In this document: positions 9,008 to 20,600 of the stretch, in pieces | Layout of the letters: each line of letters starts with the position of its first letter | Numbering within the stretch: the stretch's first letter is position 1 | Assembly (NCBI GenBank): GCA_942492835.1 | Contig: OW818645.1 | Location: forward strand, 124,001 to 188,000 | Source: GWB2-37-7 sp942492835 | GTDB lineage: Bacteria; Bacillota; Clostridia; Lutisporales; Lutisporaceae | DNA length: 64,000 nucleotides | Direction: 5' to 3' | Program-made: the position numbers and the translations under genes | The notes under the pieces: generated by a model | Seen by the model: the letters and a program-made list of their open reading frames with translations, nothing else | Databases searched by the model: none | What the model was told of the DNA's origin: nothing

Positions 9008-10288
9008 ATGAAAAAGAAGAATTTTATATCTATTGTGTTATCTATTATGCTTATAGCTTGCAGCTTGACACAGATATCATACGCAGATAATCATTTAATT
9101 GAAAGTGATATGAAAGTACTTGCATCAAAAGAATTCATGGGTAGACTTTTTGGAACAGAAGGAAACGAAAAGGCTGTTAGCTATGTGGCAAGTAGATTTT
9201 CAGAAATTGGATTAGAATTGTATGATGATGATTACTATCATGTAAGCGAACAAACTATATATGATCCAGAAAAGCAAGTTCATACTCTTGAGGTAGCATT
9301 TGAAAATGGCAGTACTAAGCAATATGAATTTGGCAAGGATTATGTAGATAGACGTCATATAAAAGAACTAAATATTTCTGCTCCTATTACATTTGATAGC
9401 AAGGATGAAAATTTGAATGATAAAATAATAGTAATTGATAATAGTGATGTATATTACAAGTATGTAGATAGATGTAAGGCCGTATTTAAAAAAGTAGACT
9501 CTTTTTTTGGCATGGCAGGTGCTTCGAGTTATGGTACACCTTATATAGAGATTTCAGATAAGCTTTATAATGCATTATTAACGAAGGAAATAAAAGAAGT
9601 TCGACTTATGACAAGACATATACCAGAGCAAGCTGATATAAGACAAGTAGTTGGTAAAATATCAGGTAAAGATAATAAAAAGTTATTAGTACTATCATCT
9701 CATATTGATCATGTAGGATATGCCGGTAAAACTATTTTTTATGGTGCAGTAGATAATGCTGCGGGAACTTCAGTAATTATGAAATTAGCAGAAAAATTAA
9801 AGAAACAATCTGAAATAAAGCCTTTTGACATGGATATTATAATATGCGCATTCAATGGAGAAGAAATTTCATCAACTAATGACAGCCAATTAGTTGATGA
9901 ACTAAGTAAAAAGTATGATGAAATTTACAACATTAATTTTGATACACTCGGAAAAAAAGATGGAGGAAAAATCACTATAAATGGAGATCCCACAATTAAT
10001 CAAGAGCTAATAAAAGATATATTTAATTGTTTTGCAAAAAATAATTATGGAATATTAGATAAGGACTATGGAGGAAGCGACCATGTTTTATTTAATAGAC
10101 TAGGATTTTGTGGGATAACCTTAGGACAGATAGATGTGTTTGGTGAAAATAATACTACTAGTATACATACTGCTGAGGACACATTAAAACTTGTTGATTA
10201 TGATCAACTCTATAAAGTAAGTGACGTAGTTTATGACTTTATTATGACTAATAATGGTAAATTATATAGACCTACTTTAAATAACTAG
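9008..10288 (+). CDS. Secreted or lipid-anchored M28-family metallopeptidase
   Basis: A 426-residue zinc aminopeptidase-type protein and the only long plus-strand gene in the window. The signal sequence ends in LIAC (residues 15-18), which fits a lipobox, so it may be a lipoprotein; an alternative cut after SYA (26) is possible. The five M28 zinc-ligand positions are all present: His232 in SSHIDHVG, Asp249 in GAVDNAAG, Glu286 in FNGEE, Asp312 in NFDTLG and His359 in GGSDH. M28 enzymes remove N-terminal residues from peptides outside the membrane. It lies between dacF and the left border of the biosynthetic insertion. It could be part of the insertion, for example in peptide maturation, or an unrelated gene. 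Confidence 0.8.
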   Translation: MKKKNFISIVLSIMLIACSLTQISYADNHLIESDMKVLASKEFMGRLFGTEGNEKAVSYVASRFSEIGLELYDDDYYHVSEQTIYDPEKQVHTLEVAFENGSTKQYEFGKDYVDRRHIKELNISAPITFDSKDENLNDKIIVIDNSDVYYKYVDRCKAVFKKVDSFFGMAGASSYGTPYIEISDKLYNALLTKEIKEVRLMTRHIPEQADIRQVVGKISGKDNKKLLVLSSHIDHVGYAGKTIFYGAVDNAAGTSVIMKLAEKLKKQSEIKPFDMDIIICAFNGEEISSTNDSQLVDELSKKYDEIYNINFDTLGKKDGGKITINGDPTINQELIKDIFNCFAKNNYGILDKDYGGSDHVLFNRLGFCGITLGQIDVFGENNTTSIHTAEDTLKLVDYDQLYKVSDVVYDFIMTNNGKLYRPTLNN

Positions 10289-10297
10289 AAGAAAAAT

Positions 10298-10340
10298 AAG
10301 AACAGAGAATCCTTAAATACAAAGGGTTCTCTGTTCTTTT
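10298..10340. terminator. Bidirectional terminator after the M28 gene
   Basis: AAGAACAGAGAATCC pairs with GGGTTCTCTGTTCTT through 15 bp (one G.T) around an 8-base loop. T runs follow on both strands (TTTTATAT on plus, TTATTTTTCTTC on minus). It begins 9 bases after the peptidase stop. On the minus strand it directly follows the decayed pdp 3' end, so it may once have been the pdp terminator. Confidence 0.85.
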
Positions 10341-10398
10341 ATATCAATTATTTTTGAAATCCATTTTTATCTACTTTTCCAAATATCAATGGTCTTAT
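10339..10398 (-). pseudogene. pdp: Decayed 3' end of a pyrimidine-nucleoside phosphorylase gene (left-border copy)
   Basis: Read on the minus strand, this encodes RPLIFGKVDKNGFQK followed by an early stop and then L-I-stop. The intact pdp ends RPLIFGKVDKDGIHKYEI-stop. Aligned without gaps to the last 60 bp of pdp (58113-58172), the first 38 coding bases match at 34 positions and the terminal 22 at about 13. Upstream of it (above 10398) the similarity fades after a one-base shift. It is in the same orientation as the intact gene, so the two form a direct repeat bracketing the NRPS-PKS region. It is too short to be functional. Confidence 0.75.
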
Positions 10399-10428
10399 TC
10401 TGCTTTAACAAAATAAGACCATTGATAT
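10383..10428 (-). terminator. Perfect 17-bp inverted repeat after the PKS gene
   Basis: ATATCAATGGTCTTATT (10383-10399) and its exact complement (10412-10428) flank a 12-base loop, 38 bases after the PKS stop. It probably stabilises or ends the biosynthetic mRNA, although no strong T run follows on the minus strand. The left arm belongs to the decayed pdp copy, so the right arm is an inverted duplicate of pdp sequence. Confidence 0.55.
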
Positions 10429-10465
10429 ATATGTTTAATGCGATATATATAATTGAATCAAGGAT

Positions 10466-13400
10466 TTATAAATAATTTACTTCTTTACAGTGCTCTATCA
10501 TATTTTTTATATTCTGCTCATCAATCACATTCCACTCAAATGCCAGTTTGTTCAATATAAAATCCGTTTTTTCAAATAAAAAATGAGTTCTTGTCCTTGG
10601 TTCATCTATATGTACATTATCTTCCCCATTCAAAAGATGGGTGTGCAGCATACTTATATATGGCAACACATGTTTATTGTTGTAATTTTTATATATGTAA
10701 TCCAAAAATTCTTCTGACGTTACAACCATCATACCAAGATTCAGTCTATCAGAGCTTAAATGTTGTGAGAGATTCACTCTGCTTCTGTTTTCTATGTGAT
10801 AGGTTTCATTTTGTAATGATGCTTTATTGAATAGCACTACAATCGCCCTACTTATGAAATCAACACATGTAATAGTTATATTACCGGAATCTTGGGGTAT
10901 CATTCCAAGCTTTATAAAGGATTTCATTACTGTATACACAGCATTCTGCTCTTTATTATTTTGGAATTTGCCTGTTACTGAATCAAATAATATATTTCCT
11001 AATCTGAATATATTTACATTTACTCCATTTGCTCTTTCTTTTATCAGTAAGTTTTCTGCCTCTAGCTTGGATTTAGGGTATACTGCCTCCAAATGCTGGT
11101 TTATGTCACAATCATACTCAGTGAATAAACTAGTCTCAACATTTTCAATGTTACCTGCTCCCACTGCTAGCGTTGATATATGATTAAAGGTTTTTTGTCT
11201 TCCAAGCTTTGCAAATGCTATCAATGCCTTTGTTGTTTCTACATTTGCCTTATAGGAATCCTGATACTTGCCAAAATGGCTTACATTTCCAGCCGAATGT
11301 ACTATGCAATCAATTTCCTTGCTTAGGTATCTATATCTTTCCTCATTTAAGCCTAAATGTTCTTCTGCTAAATCTCCAGTATATATTGCTATTCGATCCT
11401 TGTTCATTTGATAAAACACTATGCCAAAATAATAGTTCATATTATCAATTATGCGTCTAGTTGCTTCCTCAATACAACTTCCTCTTATTATCAAATGTAG
11501 CTTGGCAGATGTTTCATTCAAAAGCTCTCTAAGCAGGAAAACACCGAGATATCCAGTTGAACCAGTTAATAAAATATTATTATAGTTAATTACTTCTTTT
11601 ACATCTAAGGTTCTGTATACTTCTATTTTTTTACGATATGCTTCCAGCTCCTTCTGAATAGCTGGTTCATTAGAAGCTGTTACAACAGGTACAGCTTCTG
11701 TGTGTTTGAGCCTTTCAATTAGCATTTCCAGATTATCTCCGCTGACTGAGATGTTTTTTGCTAACTCAGCTGCATTGGGGTGCATAAATATATCATTAAC
11801 ATGTATTTTGTAATCCTTTTTCAACTTTGCTACTACTTCCATAACCTTTATGGAATCTCCACCAATATCAAAGAAGTCTTCATTGACACCTATTCTGTTA
11901 ATTCCTATAACCTGTTCAAATGCCTCTATTATATTTTGTTCTTTCTCATTTCTCGGAGCGATATATTCACTCTCGGACTCCTCTCGTTGATATACTTTGT
12001 ACTGTTGCAGAGGTTTATATGTCTCTTTGTTGCTTGTACTGGAAGGTATAGCACTTTCTACATAGAAATACTTTTTCTCAAACGGATAGGTTGGTAATGA
12101 CACACGATATCTTCTCTCTGCTTTGTAATATGCTCTCCAATCAATATCTGCACCCAGCAACCATAAATATCCCAGAGCATTCAGCAAAAAGTCATTATCC
12201 GACTGAACTTCCTGGGGATGCTTTACTGTACTGATTGCATAGTTTTTTCTTTCTCTATCCAGCAACTGCTTTGTCAAAGAGCTCAATGTCTTTCCTGGAC
12301 CTACCTCCAGATATATATTTTTAGTATCATTTACCAGTTGGAGTAGTCCATCATTAAATCTTACAGTACTTCTTATATGCTTTATCCAATATTCATTATC
12401 GAATATGTCGTTGTCAGATATCCAGTTGCCTGTTAAGTTGGATATGTAGGGTATTGATGCACTATTAAACTTTATTGTACTTAGTATCTCTCTGAACTCA
12501 TCCAATATTGGTTCAACCATATATGAATGGAAAGCATGAGAGGTATGTAGTCGGTTAGTCTTATATCCAAGCTCTCTCAAATGTCCTTCTATAGCTACAA
12601 TTTCTTCATCTTCACCTGATAGCACACAGGACGTTTGTCCATTTATGGCTGCTATTGATAATCTGTCTCCAATCAATTCCCTCAACCGTTCTTCTGATTC
12701 TGGCACACTAAGCATAGAACCCTTGGGTAAGCTTTGCATAAGCTTGCCTCTATTGTAAACCAGGTATAGTGCATCCTCCAAAGAAAGCACTCCTGCCATA
12801 CATGCAGCGGTATATTCCCCGATGCTGTGTCCTATCATAGCACTGGGTTTTATGTCCCAAAAAATTAGGAGCTTAGCAAGAGCGTACTCAAAGATAAATA
12901 TTACTGGCTGTGCAAAATTAGTCTGGTTAATCAGATTTGCATTTTCAGAGCTATCCTTATCTGGATACCAGATACTCTTGATATCTGTACAATTCAGCTT
13001 TTTTAAAATATCAAAGCAGTTATCCACCTCTTTTTTAAATATTGGTTCTTTCAAATACAAATCCAAGCCCATATTGATATATTGCGAACCTTGTCCAGGG
13101 AACATAAATACTATATCCTTACATTCTTTATCCGATTTCATTCCTTTAACTCTTGTTGATTCTTTAGAAGATAATTGAGTAATTAAATCATTAACATCTT
13201 TGCAGACCAGCATTTTTTTATGCTTAAAGTGCTTTCTACCAATGTTCAATGTATAAGCTACATCCGCAAGGCTTATACTCGGATTTTTCTTCATATAGCC
13301 AACAAGATTTGAAGTTAATACTTGCAGTGCTGAACCAGTTTTGGCAGACAGTGTTATCAATTTACTTTCTCTTCCATTACCGTCCACTTCTCTTTTTGGA

Positions 13401-14677
13401 GCTTCCTCCAATATAATATGAGCGTTAGTACCACCAATTCCAAAAGAGCTTACTCCTGCCCGAAGCGGATATTTGCTGTTTTTCCAATCAACTAACTCCT
13501 TGTTTACATAGAATGGACTATTTTCAAAGTCTATATTAGGATTAGGGGTTTTGAAATTCAAGCTAGGTGGAAGCTGTTTATTTTTTAGTGACAATACTGT
13601 TTTTATAAAACCTGCTATTCCAGCAGCATTATCCAGATGTCCAATATTAGTCTTAACTGAGCCTATACGACAGCTGCCCTTAATATCGGTATCAAAAGCT
13701 AATCTAAGGCCTTCTATTTCTATGGGATCGCCCAGCTTTGTACCAGTGCCATGGGTTTCTATATAGCTTATACTTTCTGGCTCTACCTCCGACATATACA
13801 ATGCAGATTTTACTACCGCTGCCTGACCCTGAGGGCTCGGAGCAGTATATCCTACCTTATTTGTACCATCATTGTTTATTGCTGATCCCTTTACTACTGC
13901 ATATATATGGTCGCCATCGGCTATTGCATCCTCTAGACGTTTCAACAGCACAATTCCTGCCCCTTCTCCTCCAACCGTTCCGCTTGCATCTGCATCAAAT
14001 GCCCTGCAATGACCATCTTTGGACATTATAGAGCCCTCTTCATACATATACCCTTTATTACTTGGATATGTAATCTTTACCCCTCCTGCCAATGCCATAT
14101 TACATTCTCCGCTTATCAGTCCCTGGCAGGCCATATGTATGGCTACCAGTGACGAAGAGCATGCAGTTTGAATTGTGAGGCAAGGTCCTCTCAAATTAAA
14201 TTTGTACGCAAGTCGGGTGCTGAAAAACTCACTGCCATTTACCAGCATTTCATTCATACTCGCACTATGCTTGTAGTTAAATACATTTATTATCCAGCCT
14301 AGATTTACGGATGCGCCAATATATGCCCCAATTAATCCCTTATAGTTCTGACTGTTGTATCCCGAGTCTTCAAGCGCTTCCCATGTACATTCATATAATA
14401 ATCTAAGCTGTGGATCCATTATTTCTGCTTCTCTTGGAGTATATCCAAAGAAATCTGCATCAAAATATTCTATGTTTTTTATTACTCCCTTTGCTTTTAC
14501 ATAATTGGGATTATTATATATCTCAGGGTTACAGTTTGTAAGCTCTTCATCCTTAAAAAATGATATGCCTTCCACTCCATTTTTTAGATTTGTCCAAAAC
14601 TCATCAATATTATCAGTGCCTGGAAATCTTCCCGACATTCCAATTACCGCAACCTCAAAGCCTGTAGTATTATCCAT
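10466..14677 (-). CDS. Type I polyketide synthase KS-AT-ACP with terminal thioester reductase
   Basis: The last assembly-line protein, about 1403 residues. The ketosynthase has Cys in TACSSS (about 171) and both histidines (ETHGTGT, about 309, and NIGHLDNAAG). The acyltransferase has GHSIGE (about 616) and HAFHS (about 715), the malonyl-CoA signature. The carrier protein carries DFFDIGGDSIKV (about 937). The C-terminal reductase has the NAD(P)H loop GSTGYLG (about 1042) and YPKSK (about 1200). No ketoreductase or dehydratase is present, so the beta-keto group would be retained before NAD(P)H-dependent release as aldehyde or alcohol. The start is the ATG at 14677: it follows AAGGGGG at a spacing of nine bases and lies one base after the NRPS3 stop. 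Earlier in-frame ATGs lie inside NRPS3. Confidence 0.93.
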   Translation of the reverse strand: MDNTTGFEVAVIGMSGRFPGTDNIDEFWTNLKNGVEGISFFKDEELTNCNPEIYNNPNYVKAKGVIKNIEYFDADFFGYTPREAEIMDPQLRLLYECTWEALEDSGYNSQNYKGLIGAYIGASVNLGWIINVFNYKHSASMNEMLVNGSEFFSTRLAYKFNLRGPCLTIQTACSSSLVAIHMACQGLISGECNMALAGGVKITYPSNKGYMYEEGSIMSKDGHCRAFDADASGTVGGEGAGIVLLKRLEDAIADGDHIYAVVKGSAINNDGTNKVGYTAPSPQGQAAVVKSALYMSEVEPESISYIETHGTGTKLGDPIEIEGLRLAFDTDIKGSCRIGSVKTNIGHLDNAAGIAGFIKTVLSLKNKQLPPSLNFKTPNPNIDFENSPFYVNKELVDWKNSKYPLRAGVSSFGIGGTNAHIILEEAPKREVDGNGRESKLITLSAKTGSALQVLTSNLVGYMKKNPSISLADVAYTLNIGRKHFKHKKMLVCKDVNDLITQLSSKESTRVKGMKSDKECKDIVFMFPGQGSQYINMGLDLYLKEPIFKKEVDNCFDILKKLNCTDIKSIWYPDKDSSENANLINQTNFAQPVIFIFEYALAKLLIFWDIKPSAMIGHSIGEYTAACMAGVLSLEDALYLVYNRGKLMQSLPKGSMLSVPESEERLRELIGDRLSIAAINGQTSCVLSGEDEEIVAIEGHLRELGYKTNRLHTSHAFHSYMVEPILDEFREILSTIKFNSASIPYISNLTGNWISDNDIFDNEYWIKHIRSTVRFNDGLLQLVNDTKNIYLEVGPGKTLSSLTKQLLDRERKNYAISTVKHPQEVQSDNDFLLNALGYLWLLGADIDWRAYYKAERRYRVSLPTYPFEKKYFYVESAIPSSTSNKETYKPLQQYKVYQREESESEYIAPRNEKEQNIIEAFEQVIGINRIGVNEDFFDIGGDSIKVMEVVAKLKKDYKIHVNDIFMHPNAAELAKNISVSGDNLEMLIERLKHTEAVPVVTASNEPAIQKELEAYRKKIEVYRTLDVKEVINYNNILLTGSTGYLGVFLLRELLNETSAKLHLIIRGSCIEEATRRIIDNMNYYFGIVFYQMNKDRIAIYTGDLAEEHLGLNEERYRYLSKEIDCIVHSAGNVSHFGKYQDSYKANVETTKALIAFAKLGRQKTFNHISTLAVGAGNIENVETSLFTEYDCDINQHLEAVYPKSKLEAENLLIKERANGVNVNIFRLGNILFDSVTGKFQNNKEQNAVYTVMKSFIKLGMIPQDSGNITITCVDFISRAIVVLFNKASLQNETYHIENRSRVNLSQHLSSDRLNLGMMVVTSEEFLDYIYKNYNNKHVLPYISMLHTHLLNGEDNVHIDEPRTRTHFLFEKTDFILNKLAFEWNVIDEQNIKNMIEHCKEVNYL

Positions 14678-14678
14678 C

Positions 14679-17600
14679 TTACATTTCCCCCTTATTACGC
14701 TGCATTCTACGTTGAAGTCTTTTTTTGCCTTCATCCAAGTCCTTTTGATTATCGTGTATTTCAGTTGTTATCGCTACTTCTTCCATTGGTAATACCAAAT
14801 ACTCCGCCAAGCTCTTGATATTCGTATACTTGAAAAAATCGGTAATTGACAGCTGTACTTTAAATTCATTAGATATTCTGTTGTTAAGCTGAATAATCTT
14901 TAGAGAGTTGCCTCCTATATCAAAGAAATTGTCATGAATACTTATTTCGTCAACATTTAGCAATTCCTTCCATATACTTGCTATTCTCTTTTCCACTTCC
15001 GTTTCAGGAGCTTCATACTCCGCTCTTAGTATGGTGTTTGTATCAGGTTTCGGTAGTGCCTTTTTATCTAGCTTTCCATTATTGGTCAATGGCAATTTAT
15101 CCATCTGTATAAAGTATGAAGGTATCATGTAGTCAGGTAGTACTCCACCCAAATATTCCTTCAACTCGCTTACTGACATTTCTCTATCGGCAGCTATATA
15201 TGCACAAAGCTGCTGGATTCCTTCCTGATTTTCTCCAGCTATTACAGCTGCTTCCTTTATAGCTTGATGCAGCAGCAGACAGCTTTCTATTTCTCCCAGC
15301 TCTACTCTAAAGCCTCTGATCTTAATCTGTTGGTCTATTCTTCCCAAAAACTCTATATTCCTGTCAGGCAGCCACCTTGCCATATCGCCTGTTCGATACA
15401 TTCTGTATCCTGGCTGAAATGGGTTCTCTACAAATTTTTCTGCTGTTAAGTCCGCCCTATTCAGGTATCCCCTTGATAGCCCTTTGCCTGCTATACATAG
15501 TTCGCCTGCCATACCTTCTGGCAATAGCTCAAGATTCTTATCTAATATATAGATTTTTGTATTGCCTATTGGGCTTCCTATCGGTATGACATTAATACTG
15601 TTTACGATTCTACTATCAATAGAATATGTTGTAGTTACATCACAGCACTCAGTGGGACCATATACATTAGTCACAACCAATTTGCTGTTGATGTTCAGTA
15701 TTTCCTTTACAAGTTTAATTCCTAATGCTTCTCCTCCTACTACAAGCTCCTTCATTTCTATACACTTGTCCTCTTTTTTAAGAGCATCCAGCATTATTCT
15801 TATGTGAGTAGGTGTTGCATCCGAAATATCAATGTGTTTTTCCTGATAGTAGTCTAGTAGCTTACTTCCATCAAACCTAGTCTCATCTGGTACTATAAAT
15901 AATGTGTGTCCAAGCAGAAGTGAAGGGAATATCTGCTTGACTGATGCATCAAACACATATGGAGCTACTAAAGCAATGTTTAGAGGTTCTGTATATTTAT
16001 CATATATACGCTCCTTCAGTGCCATTACCAGATTAGTAAGACTGCTATGCTCTATAGCTGTTCCTTTTGGCTTTCCGGTGCTTCCTGATGTATATATTAC
16101 ATATGCAAGGTTGTTGACTGTATTATCATATCGTTGTGTAGAAGCTTTAGCTTCATATACTCTGCTGTCATCAATGAATATAATCTCGCCATCAAACTCA
16201 GTTCTGTCAGCTATATGACTTTGCGTAAGTAAAATATTAACCTTGCCGTCTTCAAGCATAAATTCTATTCTATCTTTGGGGTAGCTTGGGTCTATCGGTA
16301 GATATGCTCCCCCAGCTTTTAATATACCCATTATTCCTACTATCATCTCTAGTGAACGCTCAGCTATTATGGCTACAATACTATCTTCTTTTACTCCTTT
16401 ATTTCTTAGCAGCTCTGCAAGCATATCTGATTTTTCATTGAGCTGCCTATAGGTTAATCCATTATTCTGATATACAACAGCCATTTTTTCTGGTGTTTTT
16501 GCTGCCTGCTCCTCAAATAATTGTGATGTTGTCTTATCATTGGAATAATCCATCTTTGTATGGTTAAGGTCAAATATCACCCGTTGTCTTTCTTCCAGTG
16601 GTAATACTTCATTCTTATTAATCTCTGTCTCTGGAGATTTAATAAATATGTTCAAAATGTTTTTATAATATTGTACAACTGTATCCATTTGTCCAGCTAT
16701 ATATATGCTGTCATCATACCTTATATCTAATTCAAAGGCTTCAAAGGTATTGGTTATGGCAAAATTGAATAGTGTGTTTGTTCTTGCATAAGAAAGATTA
16801 CCCGATTTTCCTGCATTGCTATTTGATGTTTGCATACTAATCTCACTCATAATATGAAAATCAATATAGTTGAATAGTGTATCAAATAAAGAATTCTCTC
16901 TGACAGTGCTTTCTCCTAACTCTTTCAAAATTTCCGATAAAGGCAGCTTACCATACAGCTTTAATTCTATTATTTTTTTATCTACACTTCTGAGTAAGTC
17001 TTCCCATTTCATTCCCTTTATAAATTTCATTCTAAACGGTACGGTGTTCAGGAAACAGCCCAAAAGCTTATCACTGCCTTCACATGTCGGTCTGCTGTGT
17101 TCAACCAATCCTAATACTATATCGTTTTCATAGGATAGCATGTTCATCATATATGCATAGGCTGTAAAACAGACCGTTTTTATATTTGTTTTATATTTAA
17201 CTGCTGTCTTTTTCAATTCTTGCAACATATCTTTGCCTAGATTGTATTTAACCGCTTTAAAGCTTCCATACTCTGTATCTTTTTTGAGACTTAATCTCTT
17301 GTAGCCAGTTAATTCTTCCTTCCAATAATCTGATATTTCTCGATTGTTTTTAATTGCTATCTGTTCAATCACATAATCCTTGTAGCTATGCTTCATCTCA
17401 CCAGGATAAAATTCATTTTCGCCAGCTTCCTTAATACTGGTATAGATGGTTGATAATTCTGTTATAAACGATGCTACACTCCATCCGTCAAGAACAGCAT
17501 GATGGCATATTAACGCAAACATGTAGCTAGTCTCACTAGTCAAGAATATATTTACTCTCCATAAGGGCTTTGATAAATCAAAGATTTTTTTTCTATCCTC

Positions 17601-20600
17601 TTCCATATGTTTTTTTATACTATTAATTTGTTCTTCTTTTGTCATTGCTTTAAGGTCAATATATTGAACCTCTGGATTAAAGTCGGTATAAACAATTTGT
17701 ACTGGACAGTAAAAATCATATATATTAAAGCTCGTTCGCAGTATTGCATGCTTTTGTGTCATTATTTCTATTGCTTTTTGTAGTGCTTCAAAATTCATAT
17801 TCTTGTCTTCTACAGGGTATAGCATTTGATCATGATAAACAGCTTCCTTGGGATTCTTTAAGTAATGGTATATCATCCCCTGAGCTATCTCGCTCATTGG
17901 ATATATATCTTCTACATTGCCTCTAAGCTTAGCGGCTTGCTCTGGACTTTCCAATATTGCTCTTTTGGTTGCTTCCACTTCTGATCTTGCATTTTCCATT
18001 TCCTTTTGTGTTTTATCTTCCTGTATTTCTGATAAGCATTCTGAAAGCTCTTTTATTGTAGGGAACTGGAATACACTTCTTATATGAAGTTGTTTACCCA
18101 TTCTTTTGTTTATTGCACTTACCAGTCTCAGGGCTTTTATAGAATCCCCTCCCAGTGTAAAGAAATTATCATTTATTCCTGCTCTATCTACTTTTAATAC
18201 CTCTCCCCATATACTAGCAAGCTGTTCTTGTTCTTCATTTTCTGGTGGTTGATATTCTGTTCCTGTAGACATAGTACAATCTGGCTCTGGCAATGCCCTA
18301 CGGTCAATCTTTCCGTTTGAAGTTAAAGGCATCCTGTCTAGCTCTACAAAATATGCTGGTAGCATATAATCAGGAAGTTCCTCTGACAAGAATCCTCTTA
18401 GCTCTGATAGTGTTAATTTGTTTTCTACTGACTCCATCCTGTCTTCTACTATATATGCACATATATAGTTATTGCCATTGCTGTCCAGCTTCGCCAACAC
18501 TAAAGCTTCCGTTATGCTTTTATGGTTTAGCAATCTATTTTCTATCTCTCCAAGCTCTATTCTATGTCCTCGTATCTTAACCTGATGATCTATTCTTCCT
18601 AAGTATTCCATATCACCATCTGGAAGTACTTTTACCAAATCACCTGAACGGTACAATCGCTCTCCTGGTATATATGGGTTTTGAACAAATCTTGTTGCAG
18701 TAAGCTCTGGTTTGTTTAGATATCCACGACAGACACCTGCTCCTCCTACACATAATTCTCCAGCTACACCAATAGGAAGTAATCTCATATTTTTATCCAT
18801 TATGTATGTTGTTAATGTAGGAATAGGCCTGCCTATATTTCCTATATTATTAGCTATTTCATATTCTGTTATCTCTTTGTATGTAACATGCACTGTAGTT
18901 TCTGTTATTCCATACATATTAATCAGCTTGGTATTTTCATATTTTTGCTTCCAACTTTTCAGATGTGCTGGTTTTAATGCTTCTCCTCCAAATATTATAT
19001 ATCTTATAGCCAGTTGTTTTTCTTTGCTTTTTTCTTCTTCTGCCGACAGATTATAAAAGGCAGTAGGCGTTTGATTCAACACTGTTACTTGTTCCTTATT
19101 CAAAAGTTTTAAATATTCAGAAGGATCCTGAGCTATTGTTTTGGGTACTATTACAAGTTTTCCCCCATACAGCAATGCACCGTACATTTCCCATACTGAG
19201 AAATCAAAGCAGTAGGAATGGAACATTGTCCAGACATCTCTCGGTTTAAAGTCAAACTGCATTTTATCATTGAAGAACAGTCTAACCACATTACCATGCT
19301 CTATCAATGCACCCTTAGGCTTGCCTGTAGTTCCTGAGGTATAAATCACATATGCAATATCACAGGGTTTATTTATGTATTCCAGATTGCCCCTTTTTTT
19401 CGAATATGAAGTTTCCTCATCAAGGAGAACTAATTTACCATCAAAGTAAACTCTATTCTCCAAGCTGCTTTGTGTAATAAGCAGCTTGCTTCCACTGTCT
19501 TGAAGCATATACTCTTTTCGTTCTCTAGGGTACTCTGGATCTATAGGCAGGTAAGCACCGCCAGCCTTCAATATTCCAAGTATCCCTATCACCATATCCA
19601 TGGAACGCTCTACCATAATTCCTACTAGACTGTCTGGTGCAACTCCATTTTCTCTCAGCACCCTTGCCAATTGATTTGCTCTTTCATTTAACTCACGGTA
19701 AGTAAGCTGATATTCTCCATATACCGCTGCAATATTTTCAGGGGTAGCTGCTGCCTGTTCTTCAAATATCTGATGTATGGTCTTGTTCTTAGGATATTCT
19801 GCCATTGTACTATTAAAATCAAATAATAACTGTTGTTTCTCTTCCTCATTCAATATATCTATTTCATCTATTTTTATTCCTGAATTATTTATTACGCTTG
19901 TAAACACATTAGTCAGATGCTTCGTCAATCTTATTATAGTCTCTTCTGTGAACAGCTTTGTACTGTATTCCACTTTAAGATCTATATGGTCTTTACGTTC
20001 ATGCACATTCAAAGTTATATCAAATTTTGAGATTTTGTTTTCTCCCTGATATACACTAAAGCTTAAATCTTCAATGTCAACAGTTTTCATTTCTATATTC
20101 TGTAATACAAGCACTACATCAAACAATGGATTTCGGCTCATATCTCTTCTTACATTAAGCTTTTCCACTAGCTCCTCAAACTGATAAGCTTGATTTTCAT
20201 ATGTTCTCAAACATCTGTTTTTTACTTCCTCTAGATAATCCTTGTATAGCTTGTTTCCTTCAGGATAGCTTCTCATTGCTAAGGTATTTACAAACACACC
20301 CATAATATTAGTCAAATCATTATGTTGTCTTCCTGCTATCGGACTTCCTACTACTATATCTTCTTGTCCGCTATACTTTGCTAACAATATGCTAAAGCCA
20401 GACAAAAGCACCATATATGTAGTGGCACCAGTTTGCTTTGATAACTGTCTTATACCTGCTGTCAATTTTTCGTTTAGTTCAAAATTTATACTATCTCCTG
20501 CGAAGCTCTGTATCGGCGGTCTGGGGTAATCTGTGGGCAGACTCAAAACAGGCAGTTCTCCTTCAAATTCCTTGAGCCAATACTCCTCCTGTTTCTTCAT

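Noticed and set aside
10827..11183. Long plus-strand open frames opposite the megasynthase genes
   Set aside because: Antisense frames without ribosome-binding sites that shadow conserved NRPS/PKS coding on the other strand.
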